Shown here: one piece after another, positions 1 through 11,120 of the stretch
Position numbering within the stretch: position 1 is the stretch's first letter
Layout of the letters: each line of letters starts with the position of its first letter
Assembly (NCBI GenBank): GCA_032716605.1
Contig: CM064552.1
Location: 14,548,807-14,612,806, forward strand
DNA from: Paralithodes platypus
Taxonomy: Eukaryota; Arthropoda; Malacostraca; Decapoda; Lithodidae
Direction: 5' to 3'
DNA length: 64,000 nt
Notes under the pieces: model-generated
Told to the model about the DNA's origin: nothing
The model's input: only the letters and a program-made list of their open reading frames with translations
Databases searched by the model: none
Position numbers and translations under genes: made by a program

Positions 1-440
1 TGGGGGTCAGATGGATGATTAAGACAGTTTCTAGCACTTTGATGCTTAGCGGGCCTTCCAAAACTGAATACAACTGTTTAGGGATAGTCAGAATATATTA
101 TTAATTCTTAAGGGGCTACGTGTAGATTCAGAATGAAATACAATAAAATAAAATAACGGATTTATAACAAAAAATTGTAATTAATGTATATTATCATAAA
201 CTTGAGAACAAATCTGTGTTAAAATTTCAAGATAGCAACACAAATGCGTAGTCACTGACCAAAAACATTAACATTTAAAAGCACAGATAACATTTATCAA
301 TAATTATACATGGCTATTAGTTTGTTTTCCTTATAAACACTCTCTAAACTTTCTGAGGGATTCCCAGGATTGGCTTCGGACTAAATTACATATACTTATT
401 AAACCCCTTGGCTATACTCCATAACCATGGGCCATCAAGC
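1..440. other. No recognised feature
   Basis: AT-rich sequence with no open frame of note and no sequence that I could match to another part of the window. Confidence 0.5.
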
Positions 441-832
441 TTAAGGGATCCCACCTCGTTTTTTTTTTTTTCTCTCCCTCTCTCCTTGGCTTGTATCCAT
501 TCGGCCCCATTCAGCCTACTGTTTTAAGACGTTTACCTCCATCCAGGTGTAAATATTTTCCTGGCGAGCGATAGCGAGCCAGCATATATATTTGTTGTTT
601 TGACAGCAAGCTAAATTTGTACATTTTTCGATAGAAAAATTTCTCCGGCGAAGCCGGATTTCTATATACAATGCTGGCTCGCTATTGCTCGCCAGGAAGA
701 AATCAACACCTGGATGGGAATAAACGTCTTAAAACAGTTGGCTGAATGGGGCCGAATGGATACAAGCCAGGGAAAAAGAGAAAAGAAGAGAAAGATTAAA
801 AAAAAAAAAAAAAAACGGTGACCCCCCCTTAA
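441..832 (+). mobile_element. MITE family B, copy 1 (TTAA foldback)
   Basis: Both ends carry TTAA (441-444 and 829-832). The outer ends read TTAAGGGATCCCACC and, at the other side, GTGACCCCCCTTAA. The two halves are reverse complements of each other over most of their length: CATTCGGCCCCATTCAGCC at 497-515 recurs inverted near 739-757, and GGCGAGCGATAGCGAGCC at 562-579 recurs inverted near 674-691. The centre holds the stem-loop ACATTTTTC-GATA-GAAAAATTT followed by CCGGC-GAA-GCCGG. There is no ORF, so the element is non-autonomous. The TTAA target is typical of piggyBac-like transposases, but the outer GGG is not the piggyBac CCC, so the superfamily is left open. Confidence 0.85.
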
Positions 833-1016
833 TATAATCAATTGGCGGTAGAACAAGAAGAGGAACGACCTGATGGGAATGCCGGGGTTAAACTGAACCA
901 CATTATTTCTCCCGATCATGTTCGAACCCAGTGAAGCGAGCGGCAAAAATTACGGCAGACAGATCCAGAGAAAAAAGGGAGAAAAGAAAGAGAGGAAAAT
1001 CAGTGACAAGTGATAT

Positions 1017-1020
<4 letters not shown>

Positions 1021-1111
<91 letters not shown>
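1021..1111. repeat. (CT)n microsatellite
   Basis: Uninterrupted CT dinucleotides. They produce spurious long Leu/Ser or Arg/Glu frames on both strands. Confidence 0.98.
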
Positions 1112-1113
<2 letters not shown>

Positions 1114-1353
1114 CTTTATTTGAGTCTTTCAATAAGACAACAATGTATTTCTAAATTTAATCCAAGTTACCCCCAGACGAGCCAATATATTATTTGTTTT
1201 TCTAGCCATCATCAGGCAAAACCCAAGGTAGAAGAAGCAGTGTAGCCTATATACCATTATTCTCTACGTCTCTCTTCTGGAGAGCAAGACCACTTTTTGT
1301 TTGGATTTACCCGACTAAGGATGTACCGATAGGTTCAAAAGTAGTGTCCCACC

Positions 1354-1687
1354 TTAAGGGGAGGTTTCTAGTTTGTTTCCTACTCCTCCAGCAATCTTAA
1401 AATGTCACCCCCTTGACCCCCTTTCAAGATAAATTTGTACATTTTTCGGTAGAAAAATGTCCCGGCCGAACCGGTTACTCTTAAATTACAGGCTCGCTAT
1501 CGCTCGCCAGGATAAAATCGACACCTAAATTGCACGAAAGGTCTTAAAATTTACAGAATGGGGCGGAAATTCTTAAAATCACCAAACTTATGGGGGCAAA
1601 CGTCTTAAAATCTAAAAAACAGTGGGGCTAACCATGAGGGAGAAAGGGGTCAAGAAAAAAATCCCTCAAGTGGAGACCTCCCCTTAA
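1354..1687 (+). mobile_element. MITE family A, copy 1 (subtype A2)
   Basis: Family A runs from TTAAGGGGAG to CTCCCCTTAA. In order it has a left segment ending CAAGATAAATTTGTAC, a first stem-loop (ACATTTTTC-GGTA-GAAAAATGT), a second GC-rich stem-loop (degraded in this copy), the motif GGCTCGCTATCGCTCGCCAGG, and three to four direct 30-34 bp repeats beginning AATGGGGCGAA and containing CTTAAAA. This copy belongs to the subtype whose left end reads GGTTT(C/T)TAG before GTTTCC. Its right TTAA (1684-1687) is shared with a family C element. There is no coding capacity. Confidence 0.85.
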
Positions 1688-1897
1688 CCCGTCCAGTACC
1701 AGTGACATCCTTTTAATTATATTCTGGTAATGATTAAGCGATTATATTCAACATAGGATGGCCCTCTAGCAATAATAAGGCTTCAAACTATCTCAGTCAA
1801 CCCTTTTTAACTACCACAGAACCTTCTTAAGCTGCATAATAACGTCTAAATACAGCTATAATAAAATATAACACGTCGCTGGTACTCAAAGGGTTAA
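1684..1897 (+). mobile_element. MITE family C, copy 1 (foldback)
   Basis: Starts TTAACCCGTCCAGTACC and ends GGTACTCAAAGGGTTAA, giving inverted termini of about 25 bp. The interior is also palindromic: the motif TAGACGAT...CAGCTTAGGAAGGA of the left half reappears inverted in the right half as TTCTTAAGCTGCATAATA...GTCTAAAT. Length is about 214 bp. The TTAA target and outer CCC fit a piggyBac-type MITE (inference). It abuts a family A element through one shared TTAA. Confidence 0.82.
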
Positions 1898-1921
1898 CAA
1901 CTTCAAATACATTTTCTTCCC

Positions 1922-2126
1922 TCAGCCCTTTTGGTATTTCTGGATGCCTTTCAAATTGTATTCTTCTTTCCATGAGACGATTGTATGCAGTTTAGAAAGG
2001 ATCTCTATGAATCAAAGGGGTAAGAGAATGATGTCCCTCCCACAAGTTCTTCCTAAGCTGATTAACAATAGTATAATAATAGGCAAAATAAACTATGATA
2101 CACGTGATGATCACCAAGGGGTTAGT
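1922..2126 (+). mobile_element. MITE family C, degraded copy
   Basis: Carries the family C interior in order: GAGACGATTGTATGCAGTTTAG near 1975-1996, then TCTTCCTAAGCTGATTAACA near 2049, and an eroded right end AAGGGGTTAG. The left TTAA is not recognisable. It lies directly downstream of copy 1, followed by a poly-A stretch (about 2151-2179). Confidence 0.5.
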
Positions 2127-2149
2127 AATTGGGAAAAAAAAAAAGAGAG

Positions 2150-2180
<31 letters not shown>

Positions 2181-2257
2181 AGTGACTGAATATGAAATGC
2201 TTTGTCGATACGGGAAATGATCATAATTATTTTCATATTACAGTATAATGTTTGTTT

Positions 2258-2448
2258 CTATCTATCTATCTATCTATCTATCTATATGCTCAGGCCCAAT
2301 CCCCATTTTTCCTATTTTTATTTTCTATTTTATTCTATTGTATTATTTGTTTTTTCCTTTTTTCTTGGGGGTGGCCGACTCAAGACAGAGCAAGAACAGG
2401 GAAAACACAACATAAAACAACGAACAAACACAGATAAAAACATAAATT
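2258..2448 (+). repeat. Dispersed repeat S1, copy 1
   Basis: A (TCTA)n tract leads into ATGCTCAGGCCCAATCCCCA, a T-rich stretch, then GGGGGTGGCCGACTCAAGAC and an A-rich tail. The same order recurs at 7257-7462 and, diverged and inverted, at 28686-28765; a head fragment lies at 17366-17400. No frame is conserved as protein and no terminal repeat is visible, so the class is unknown. It abuts a truncated family A copy. Confidence 0.65.
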
Positions 2449-2449
2449 C

Positions 2450-2809
2450 ACGTTTTTTATGGACCCCCTTCTCCCTAATGTTTAGCCCCTATAGTTTTGA
2501 GATTTTAGGACGTTGGTTCCACTAGTTTGGGGATTTTATGACCTTTCACCCCATTTCTTTGTCAATATTAGGACCCTTCGTGCCATTTAGCTGTCGATTT
2601 TTTCCTGGCGAGCGAAAGCGAGCCTGTAATTTTAGGAGGAATCGGCCTTTGGCCGGGACATTTTTCTACCGAAAAATGTACAAATCTATCTTGAAGGGGG
2701 GTCTAGGGGGTGTTTTTCTAAGCTTGATGGAGGTCTAGGGAGGAAACTAAAAACAATATACGTGAATAAATTAATTAATAGACCAAACAAACAGCCACTG
2801 ACCCATTAA
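2450..2809 (-). mobile_element. MITE family A, copy 2, left end lost
   Basis: Reads as the family A reverse strand: GGACCCCCTTCTCCCTAATG, the iterated CATT...AAGACC-type blocks, TGGCGAGCGAAAGCGAGCC, then the two stem-loops. The GC stem-loop keeps its stem with loop TTT (CGGCC-TTT-GGCCG). The low-coordinate terminus is missing where repeat S1 ends. The other terminus is eroded to CCCATTAA. Confidence 0.75.
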
Positions 2810-3146
2810 GAGCGGACTAGTAGCTTTGGGCGTGGGTTTGTGTGTCAATTATTATTCGATTGTCTTGCTGTTCGTTTGGTTACTAAATATAAATTGAATA
2901 TAACATGATTTGGCCATTTGCGTTATGGATTATTTGTATTGTTATTATTATTATAATTATTATTATTATTACAAAAGATAAAAACAAAAGTAATATGTAG
3001 GAAGGGTAAAATTTGTGCACCTGACTGTACCTGATGCATGTATTCATCGATGCTAAGCCTAGAGTGTAACTACGTAATTTAGAGCGGGCAAGTAGTTTAT
3101 AGCGTGCGTTTCTATGTAATTTTGTATTCGACTGTCTTGCTGTTCG
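2803..3146. repeat. Local direct duplication, no gene
   Basis: Two imperfect copies of a roughly 70-bp segment lie at about 2803-2874 and 3078-3146. Both run from AGAGCGG to TTCGA(T/C)TGTCTTGCTGTTCG. Between them are an imperfect (ATT)n stretch and unremarkable AT-rich DNA. Confidence 0.6.
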
Positions 3147-3278
3147 TAAAACAAAAAACCTGACTTCAGCTGGAGATAATAACTATGATGAGATCAATAT
3201 ACGTCCATAGGCTATATCTAACATAAACTGAATATAGAAACATTTGTCTAAACTCCTATCTGCAAAATAAGCAACAGG

Positions 3279-3477
<199 letters not shown>

Positions 3478-3830
3478 GAATCTTTAATCATGTTAATTAT
3501 ATATTTGTGTATACATATACAGTATACTGAATCAACAGAAGCTATACCATTTACACACGCAATATACAAGTAATCTAATGAGTGAGTCACAGACTATCTT
3601 TATGGACGGTATTCACAATAATACAACAATTCACAAACCTATACATACTTGGATATGAGTAAGCAAAAACAGTTGTCTTTTTATTGTTTTAGATGGAATG
3701 CAAACTTCTCATATTGACGATATTATTATAATTATGTTATTACATTATATATGAAGATAAAACCGTGTTTAAAAAAAAATATTAACAAAATTTTATCGTA
3801 TATTTTGAAAGTTACTGTAACACTAATTAC

Positions 3831-3834
<4 letters not shown>

Positions 3835-3877
<43 letters not shown>

Positions 3878-3887
3878 TATGTGTGTG

Positions 3888-3956
<69 letters not shown>

Positions 3957-3964
3957 TATATATA
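3835..3964. repeat. (TA)n microsatellite
   Basis: Two TA runs separated by a short CAGTATGTGTGTG interruption. Confidence 0.95.
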
Positions 3965-4206
3965 TTGTATATAAGGAAAGAATAATACTATCTGCTTCTC
4001 CCCACAATCCGAGATACAATCATGTTGTTGGGGTCATATTTATGCAAAGTGCCACCGCTATGTTCAATGAATACATACATGAACACGGTATTGGCTCCAG
4101 TAACTCACAACACAGGAAAACAGGAAAAGAATAGTTACGGGATAAACACGTGTAATATTAACTCTTGCCTCTTTTAACTAAATGAATATTAATTATACGA
4201 TAATAT

Positions 4207-6340
4207 TTAACCTTTTAATACGATAGCGTTGTTATATTTACTTCTGGCTAACGTTAAACGACTTATTAAAGCTAAATTAGGTACTCTAAGGTAAAAATAA
4301 CGAAGTGGTACAAAACTATCTCAATAAACCCTACTGCTCCCACTCATCCTACATAAACCCTACTGCCCCCACTCATCCTACATAAACCCTACTGCCCCCA
4401 CTCATCCTACATAAACCCTACTGCCCCCACTTATCCTACATAAACCCTACTGCCCCCACTCATCCTACATAAATCCTACTGCCCCCACTCATCCTACATA
4501 AACCCTACTGCTCCCACTCATCCTACATAAACCTTACTGCCCCCACTCATCCTACATAAACCCTACTGCCCCCACTCATCCTACATAAACCCTACTGCCC
4601 CCACTCATCCTACATAAACCCTACTGCTCCCACTCATCCTACATAAACCCTACTGCTCCCACTCATCCTACATAAACCCTACTGCTCCCACTCATCCTAC
4701 ATAAACCCTACTGCCCCCACTCATCCTACATAAACCCTACTGATCCCACTCATCCTACATAAACCCTACTGCTCCCACTCATCCTACATAAACCCTACTG
4801 CTCCCACTCATCCTACATAAACCCTACTGCTCCCACTCATCCTACATAAACCCTACTGTTCCCACTCATCCTACATAAACCCTACTGCTCCAACTCATCC
4901 TACATAAACCCTACTGCCCCCACTCATCCTACATAAACACTACTGATCCCACTCATCCTACATAAACCCTACTGCCACCACTCATCCTACATAAACCCAA
5001 CTGCCCCCACTCATCCTACATAAACCCTACTGCCCCACTCATCCTACATAAACCCTACTGCTCCCACTCATCCTACATAAACCCTACTACCCCCACTCAT
5101 CCTACATAAACCCTACTGCCCCACTCATCCTACATAAACCCTACTGCTCCCACTCATCCTACATAAACCCTACTGCCCCCACTCATCCTACATAAACCCT
5201 ACTGCCCCCACTCATCCTATTAAACCCTACTGCTCCCACTCATCCTACATAAACCCTACTGCCCCCACTCATCCTACATAAACCCTACTGCTCCCACTCA
5301 TCCTACATAAACCCTGCTGCCCCCACTCATCCTACATAAACCCTACTGCTCCCACTCATCCTACATAAACCCTACTGCCCCCACTCATCCTACATAAACC
5401 CTACTGCCCCCACTCATCCTACATAAACCCTACTGCCCCCACTCATCCTACATAAACCCTACTGCCTCCCACTCATCCTACATAAACCCTACTGCTCCCA
5501 CTCATCCTACATAAACCCTACTGCTCCCACTCATCCTACATAAACCCTACTGCTCCCACTCATCCTACATAAACCCTACTGCTCCCACTCATCCTACATA
5601 AACCCTACTGCTCCCACTCATCCTACATAAACCCTACTGCTCCCACTCATCCTACATAAACCCTACTGCTCCCACTCATCCTACATAAACCCTTCTGCTC
5701 CCACTCATCCTACATAAACCCTACTGCCCCCACTCATCCTACATAAACCCTACTGCTCCCACTCATCCTACATAAACCCTGCTGCCCCCACTCATCCTAC
5801 ATAAACCCTACTGCTCCCACTCATCCTACATAAACCCTACTGCCCCCACTCATCCTACATAAACCCTACTGCCCCCACTCATCCTACATAAACCCTACTG
5901 CCCCCACTCATCCTACATAAACCCTACTGCTCCCACTCATCCTACATAAACCCTACTGCTCCCACTCATCCTACATAAACCCTACTGCTCCCACTCATCC
6001 TACATAAACCCTACTGCTCCCACTCATCCTACATAAACCCTACTGCTCCCACTCATCCTACATAAACCCTACTGCTCCCACTCATCCTACATAAACCCTA
6101 CTGCTCCCACTCATCCTACATAAACCCTACTGCTCCCACTCATCCTACATAAACCCTACTGCTCCCACTCATCCTACATAAACCCTACTGCTCCCACTCA
6201 TCCTACATAAACCCTACTGCCCCCACTCATCCTACATAAACCCTACTGCTCCCACTCATCCTACATAAACTGAGTGCAATCGTAAAATAATAGCCAACAT
6301 ATGAGGAAATGAAGGCGTACTGCATTGAAAGGGTTCTTAA
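4207..6340 (+). mobile_element. MITE family C copy inflated by an internal minisatellite
   Basis: Left end TTAACCTTTTAATACGATAG at 4207. The sequence then follows the family C order (AACGACTTATTAAAGCTAAAT, then CAAAACTATCTCAATAAACC near 4310-4330). After a 1.95-kb tandem array it resumes with AAACTGAGTGCAATCGTAAAATAATAGCC and ends CATTGAAAGGGTTCTTAA at 6340. In ordinary copies the motif AACTATCTCA is followed within about 60 bp by the TCGTCTAAATATAGC motif. Here the two are 1.95 kb apart, with the array exactly between them. Confidence 0.72.
4324..6270 (+). repeat. 29-bp minisatellite, about 67 units
   Basis: Unit ATAAACCCTACTGC-Y-CCCACTCATCCTAC, spaced 29 bp start to start. Most variation is one C/T site (CCCCC versus CTCCC). 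Rare variants include ACCCTGCTG at about 5311 and again at about 5776, and single-base insertions or deletions near 5035, 5115 and 5465. A TAA in each unit keeps frames short. There are no unique spacers, so it is not CRISPR-like. Confidence 0.97.
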
Positions 6341-6570
6341 AATAACGTAATAAATAAACACATATTTATATAAATTATAAATAGATAAATAAATATATAA
6401 AAATAAACCAAAACAAATATAGTCATATAGGTAAAAACTATACAATATAAATGAAATGAAAGAATCTTAGTGTATGATGATAAACAAAAGGTGTGTTGAC
6501 TATTACTGTTGTTGCTTGTACAACAGGTGGATTGGTGGGTGCACCTTAGAATTATTATCATAGTTCATAT

Positions 6571-6941
6571 TTAAGGGGAGGCTGGCTGGCCGTTTGATCC
6601 ATTAATTCATTTATTCATATATTTTTTTAGTTTCCTCCCTAGACCTCCATCAAGCTTAGAAAAACACCCCCTAGACCCCCCTTCAAGATAAATTTGTAAA
6701 TTTTTCGGTAGAAAAATGTCCCGGCCGAAGGCCGATTCCTCTTAAATTTGCAGGCTCGTTAACGCTCGCCAGGAAATAATCGACACCTAAATGGCACGAA
6801 AGGTCTTAAAATTGACAACAAAATGGGGCAAAAGGTGTTAAAATCGCCAAACTAATGGGCCGAACGTCTTATAATCTCAAAACTAGTGGGGCTAAACATT
6901 AGGGATAAGGGGGTCCAGAAAAACGGTCTGTCTCCCCTTAA
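6571..6941 (+). mobile_element. MITE family A, copy 3
   Basis: Complete 371-bp copy with TTAA at both ends, CTAGACCTCCATCAAGCTTAG on the left, CGGCC-GAA-GGCCG hairpin, and three iterons (AATGGCACGAA, AATGGGGCAAA, AATGGGCCGAA). The first stem-loop has one mismatch at its base. Confidence 0.88.
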
Positions 6942-7014
6942 CTTCTTCATCAGCTGTTTCTGTCTCTCATACAAACACACTTCCTCTCTCTTTCATAAAA
7001 AAAGTACTAAATTT

Positions 7015-7018
<4 letters not shown>

Positions 7019-7052
<34 letters not shown>

Positions 7053-7079
7053 ACAAACATTTACTCATCCACTCAGCTA

Positions 7080-7132
<53 letters not shown>
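7019..7132. repeat. (CT)n microsatellite, two blocks
   Basis: CT runs at about 7019-7049 and 7081-7132, separated by an imperfect ATACAAACATTTACTC interruption. Confidence 0.95.
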
Positions 7133-7136
<4 letters not shown>

Positions 7137-7256
7137 CAGTTTACCATTAATTGTCTTCCTTTCCTGCCTTTTTAATTGTAATAAAATAAATGCATATGCG
7201 AACCTAACATATACCACATGCCCTACCCTGCCAGGAACCGAACGCCGAACCCGAGA

Positions 7257-7462
7257 TGTGTATGTATGTATGTACATGTATGTATATGCTCAGGACCAAT
7301 CCCCACTTTTCCTATTTTTATTTTATTTTCTATTTTACTCTATTTTATTATTTGTTTGTTTTGTTTTTATTTTCTTGGGGGTGGCCGACTCAAGACAGAG
7401 CAAGAACAGGGAAAACACAAGACAGAACAACGAACAAACACAGACAAAACACAAAATACACA
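7257..7462 (+). repeat. Dispersed repeat S1, copy 2
   Basis: Begins with (TGTA)n and ATGCTCAGGACCAATCCCCA, then the T-rich block, GGGGGTGGCCGACTCAAGAC and GAGCAAGAACAGGGAAAACA. It is highly similar to copy 1 at 2258, and the two copies sit beside unrelated neighbours. Confidence 0.65.
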
Positions 7463-7531
7463 CACACACATCTAGGTCACCCAGACACCCAGAGATACTA
7501 ACATATAATGACAGTCATCAGCTCCACGCCA

Positions 7532-7600
7532 TACTGTAGTGGTGATGATGCTTCAATATAAATTCTAGTGTCTTGGGTTCGAATCCTTGTAAGGTAAGGT
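7532..7600 (+). other. tRNA-like head (SINE or tRNA pseudogene)
   Basis: An A-box-like TGTAGTGGTGATGATGC is followed by a good B box in GTCTTGGGTTCGAATCCTTG. The acceptor and anticodon stems do not pair, so a working tRNA is unlikely. The B-box neighbourhood GTCTTGGGTTCGAATCCT recurs inverted at 44581-44650. Confidence 0.35.
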
Positions 7601-7637
7601 ATAATTTGTCTTTCAAGCAAATGCACACTTCTATTTT

Positions 7638-8024
7638 TTAAGGGGTGTCACAGGCTTTTTTTCCCTCATTTTCTCTCTTTCTCTGGCTTGTATCTATTCG
7701 GCCCCATTCAGCCAACTGTTTTAAGATGTTTATCCCCATCCTGGTGTCAATATTTTCCTGGCGAGCGGTAGCGAGCCAGCATATACATATTTTTGTTTTG
7801 ACAGCAAGCTAAATTTGTACCGTACATTTTTCGATAGAAAAATTTCTCCGGCAAAGCCGGATTTCTCCATACAATGCTGGCTCGCTATCGCTCGCCAGGA
7901 ATAAATCGACACCTGGATGGGGGTAATCGTCTTAAAACAGTTGGCTGAATGGGCCGAATGGATACAAGCCAGGGAAAGAGAGAAAAGGAGAGAAAGATAA
8001 AAAAAAAACGGTGACCCCCCTTAA
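7638..8024 (+). mobile_element. MITE family B, copy 2
   Basis: TTAAGGGGTGTCAC at the left and GTGACCCCCCTTAA at the right. The halves pair throughout, including GGCGAGCGGTAGCGAGCC on the left against GGCTCGCTATCGCTCGCC on the right. The GC stem-loop has an AAA loop (CCGGC-AAA-GCCGG). Confidence 0.85.
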
Positions 8025-8200
8025 GGTAAAGAGCTGTGAGCATCGTCAGAGACATAATTATACAACTCTGCCATATACAGTACATAGCCTAGAGTCCTAG
8101 ACGGATGATACAAGATGATGATGATGATGATATTATGGCTGCAAGGGGTTTCTCTGTTCTCTATGATGATGTACAGTACAGTAGGAGGGAGAAGTGTGCT

Positions 8201-8578
8201 TATAAGGGCAGGTACACCGTTTTTCTGGACCCCCTTCTCCCCAATGTTTAGCCCCACTAGTTTCGAAATTATAAAACGTTCGGCCCATTAGTTTGGCGAT
8301 TTTAACACCTTTCCCCCCATTTCATTGTCAATTTTAAGACCTTTCGTGCCATTTAAGTATTGATCATTTCCTGGCGCGCGATAGCGTACCTGCAACTTTA
8401 AGAGGAATCGGCCTTCGGCCAGGACATTTTTCTACCGAAAAATTTACAATTTTTTCTTAAAGGAGGGTCTAGGGGGTGTTTTTCTAAGCTTGATGGAGGT
8501 CTAGGGAGGAAACTAAAAAAAAAAAAAAATATGAATAAATGAATTAATAGACCAAACAAACAGCCAGTCTCCCCTTAA
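8201..8578 (-). mobile_element. MITE family A, copy 4
   Basis: Right end CTCCCCTTAA is intact. The left end is eroded to TTATAAGGGCAGG. The central motif is mutated to GGCGCGCGATAGCGTACC, while GGCC-TTC-GGCC and the AT stem-loop remain. An A-rich insertion lies near 8515-8530. Confidence 0.8.
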
Positions 8579-9067
8579 TCTACCAAGCCGATAAAGTTGG
8601 AACGTAATAGAGGGCAGTTGGGCATCAGTATAGGTGGGGCCACTGGGTATATTTCAAGCCCTGTCACCACATTAACATGATCTGCCAATGACGGGGAGGT
8701 GCTTTCGTCGATAACTCACTCTATTTAAACAGTTTTTCCATGTACCCTTTACTTTTTTAAAGATCGACTGAAATGCGTGTTTTTTTAACAAATTAATCCT
8801 ATTTATATATATTTCATATGGAAGAACAATATTTCGACTACATAACACTTCTTGTACAATCAAGGAACCGCATACAGTATAGTTCATATAAATTGCTTAT
8901 GCACTAAGTTCTGGAAGTGTCTCATGACTATTAGTATCCGACTGTACAGGTAAACCCCAGTGACTCTACCCAAGACCAATAATACTAACTGGTATACTAT
9001 TGGTCTTGACTGTACCGGTGTGAGAGAGGGAGGTGGTGCGGCTCCCTGTGGCTGACCATGGGACCAA
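8579..9067. other. No recognised feature
   Basis: Unique-looking AT-rich sequence. I saw no matching copy elsewhere in the window and no credible ORF. Confidence 0.4.
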
Positions 9068-9349
9068 TTACCACCTGGACACCTTAAGAATACAAATGGA
9101 TCTCTTAATTACCCCCCGACTCACCTGCCCCACCGCCGCTCTGTTTAGTGTCGTAGTCGGGCTGCGGCAAGCATAGGAGTTAATTTTAGGGACCCGCTGA
9201 GGGCTGTTTTCCTGCAAAACGATGAAGTCCTTCCTAAAATATTTAAAGTAGTTTAACGCTAACCTCAAGACAACGAAAGCTACGAGATTATACTGAAGGA
9301 GGTGACTCGATTTTATCCTTGCCATTAAGATAATTCCATGTTTCCCCAC
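9068..9349 (-). pseudogene. Possible LINE endonuclease fragment
   Basis: A 93-codon minus-strand frame reads HLLQYNLVAFVVLRLALNYF, then RKDFIVLQEN, then INSYACRSP and VGQVSRGV. The spacing resembles the start of an apurinic-like endonuclease of non-LTR retrotransposons: a LLQWN-type N-terminal motif, a helix, an I(I/V)xLQE catalytic Glu motif, then GYxxxR and GGGV. The frame begins with a Met, but the upstream part of the enzyme and all later motifs (GDFN, SDH) are absent, so it would be a 5' relic. Resemblance is by motif order only, and a chance ORF remains possible. Confidence 0.33.
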
Positions 9350-9395
9350 GGTACTTGGCGTCCGTATTTTAATCCAGTTTGCCTAACCATATAAA

Positions 9396-9628
9396 TTAAC
9401 CTTTCTATCGCATGACCGACTTCTTCATTTTATTCTTTCAAACAGTAGACGACTGTATGTAATTATTGTATGTACAGTAGAGTAGGAAAGAACTCTAACA
9501 AATAAATAAGTTAAATAAACCACATTTTACTTTCCGAGTCCCACATACCCTTTCTAAGCTTAATAAAATCGTCTAATAATAGCCAACATAAAATCAAATA
9601 CAATACCATGGTATATCGAAAGGGTTAA
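9396..9628 (+). mobile_element. MITE family C, diverged copy
   Basis: TTAACCTTTCTATCGCATGA at the left and GGTATATCGAAAGGGTTAA at the right. The inner motif TTTCTAAGCTTAATAAAATCG with GTCTAATAATAGCC matches the family C right half. Confidence 0.65.
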
Positions 9629-10666
9629 AGCACCCCAATTAACTCCTTCAACTTTTTGCTACTCATAAATCCCTACACAGAAAACAGTAATTAACCAAAC
9701 AAGGTCAATAACTCGTCTGGCTGACTAATTTTGGCTGGTCACGAGCTGTACACTAGTTATTGAACGATTACCACCGATATGAACTAATCTGCGGACCCTC
9801 AAAAACTTAAATAATATTCATGGGTTTTATAATTAATCACTAATTAGGTCATTTGTTCGAAGGTTAGACAACATTAGAACGCCTCACAACTAGTAAAAGT
9901 TTTGGCCAATTTTAATTAGTCAATACCACGTAGAAAACTATTTTATTGTCAAAATGGCGAGCTGGGAACATATTTGATACCCCGGATTAGTACTAGTTTT
10001 ATCGCCAAATTGGCTGGCTAGATAAATATAAATGACATATTGAACATATGTCACACGCCGTGGTCCCCTGGTGCTTGGAGCTGTCCTTTTCCTGAATTAC
10101 ATACAACTATTGATAGCTGTTATTTACATTTTAATATTTAGAGATGATAAGATATACATACACAAATGATTTATCAATATTCAGAATAACATGGATACAT
10201 TATCTAAGCTCAACCTGGCAAATGCGCTTCAGTGTAGATATATGTAGTAAGGTTTTCGACATAGGTAACAGAGGTGAAAAGCCAAACTGCTCAATAAACG
10301 GTACTTAACTCAAAAGTGTAGACAATAATATGAATATGGAGCAACAATACCAGACCCAACCAAAATATGTCATAGACAAATAATTATAATACAAATCTGG
10401 ATACATTATTCCCACTGGTTTATCCAATTATTGTTTCTTTACTATCAAATATATAAAGAAAAACTGGAAGCAACATAGTGGATATTAACACAACATTTAG
10501 CCTGTCAAGTAATCCATTCGACGAAGAGAGATACATTTTTGTTGACATGGTGAGAGGGGACCTAATTTAAGAGATATATAAAAGGCCGCAACAATTATGA
10601 TATGCAGACAAATAATTCACAATCGATCATATAATTATATTACACTAAAGAAAATAGTTAAGCCCT
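9629..10666. other. No recognised feature
   Basis: About 1 kb of AT-rich DNA without a convincing ORF or a repeat that I could pair within the window. Confidence 0.4.
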
Positions 10667-10883
10667 TTAACCCCTTCTATACCGGCGATGTCATTTTACT
10701 TTAGTTTGGCTACTATTACACACGATTTGATTCCGTTTAAAAAGGGCGTTCATCAATGGATAGCCTTCGAACTATCTCACTTAACCCCTTTTACTACCAC
10801 AGATCCTTCTTAAACTGCACAACATCCTCTAAATATAGCTAGAATAAAACAAAAACAGACGTTGCCGGTAATGAAGGGGTTAA
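10667..10883 (+). mobile_element. MITE family C, copy 2
   Basis: TTAACCCCTTCTATACCGGC ... GCCGGTAATGAAGGGGTTAA. Both TTAA sites are intact and the termini pair over about 20 bp. The loop region reads AACTATCTCACTTAACCCCT, which lines up with the seed of the 29-bp array at 4324. Confidence 0.85.
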
Positions 10884-10905
10884 ACATACGAGGTAATACA
10901 TTTAC

Positions 10906-11120
10906 TTAACCCGTTCAGTACCAGTGACGTATTTTTCATTATATTCTGGCAACTATTAGACGATTTTACTCATCTTAGGAAGGACCTCTACCAATAATAA
11001 GGCTTCAAACTATCTCAACTAACCTTTTTAACTACCACGGAGTCTTCCTAAGCAGCATAATATCGTCTAAACATAGCTAGAATACAATATAACAGACATC
11101 GCTGGTACTCAGAGGGTTAA
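10906..11120 (+). mobile_element. MITE family C, copy 3
   Basis: TTAACCCGTTCAGTACCAGT ... GCTGGTACTCAGAGGGTTAA, 215 bp with intact TTAA at both sides. It lies 22 bp from copy 2. Confidence 0.88.

Noticed and set aside
4324..6270. CRISPR-like array
   Set aside because: 29-bp units follow one another directly without unique spacers, and the genome is eukaryotic.
6886..7539. 217-codon plus-strand frame
   Set aside because: Spans the end of a family A MITE, a (CT)n microsatellite and repeat S1; a chance joining of unrelated repeats.
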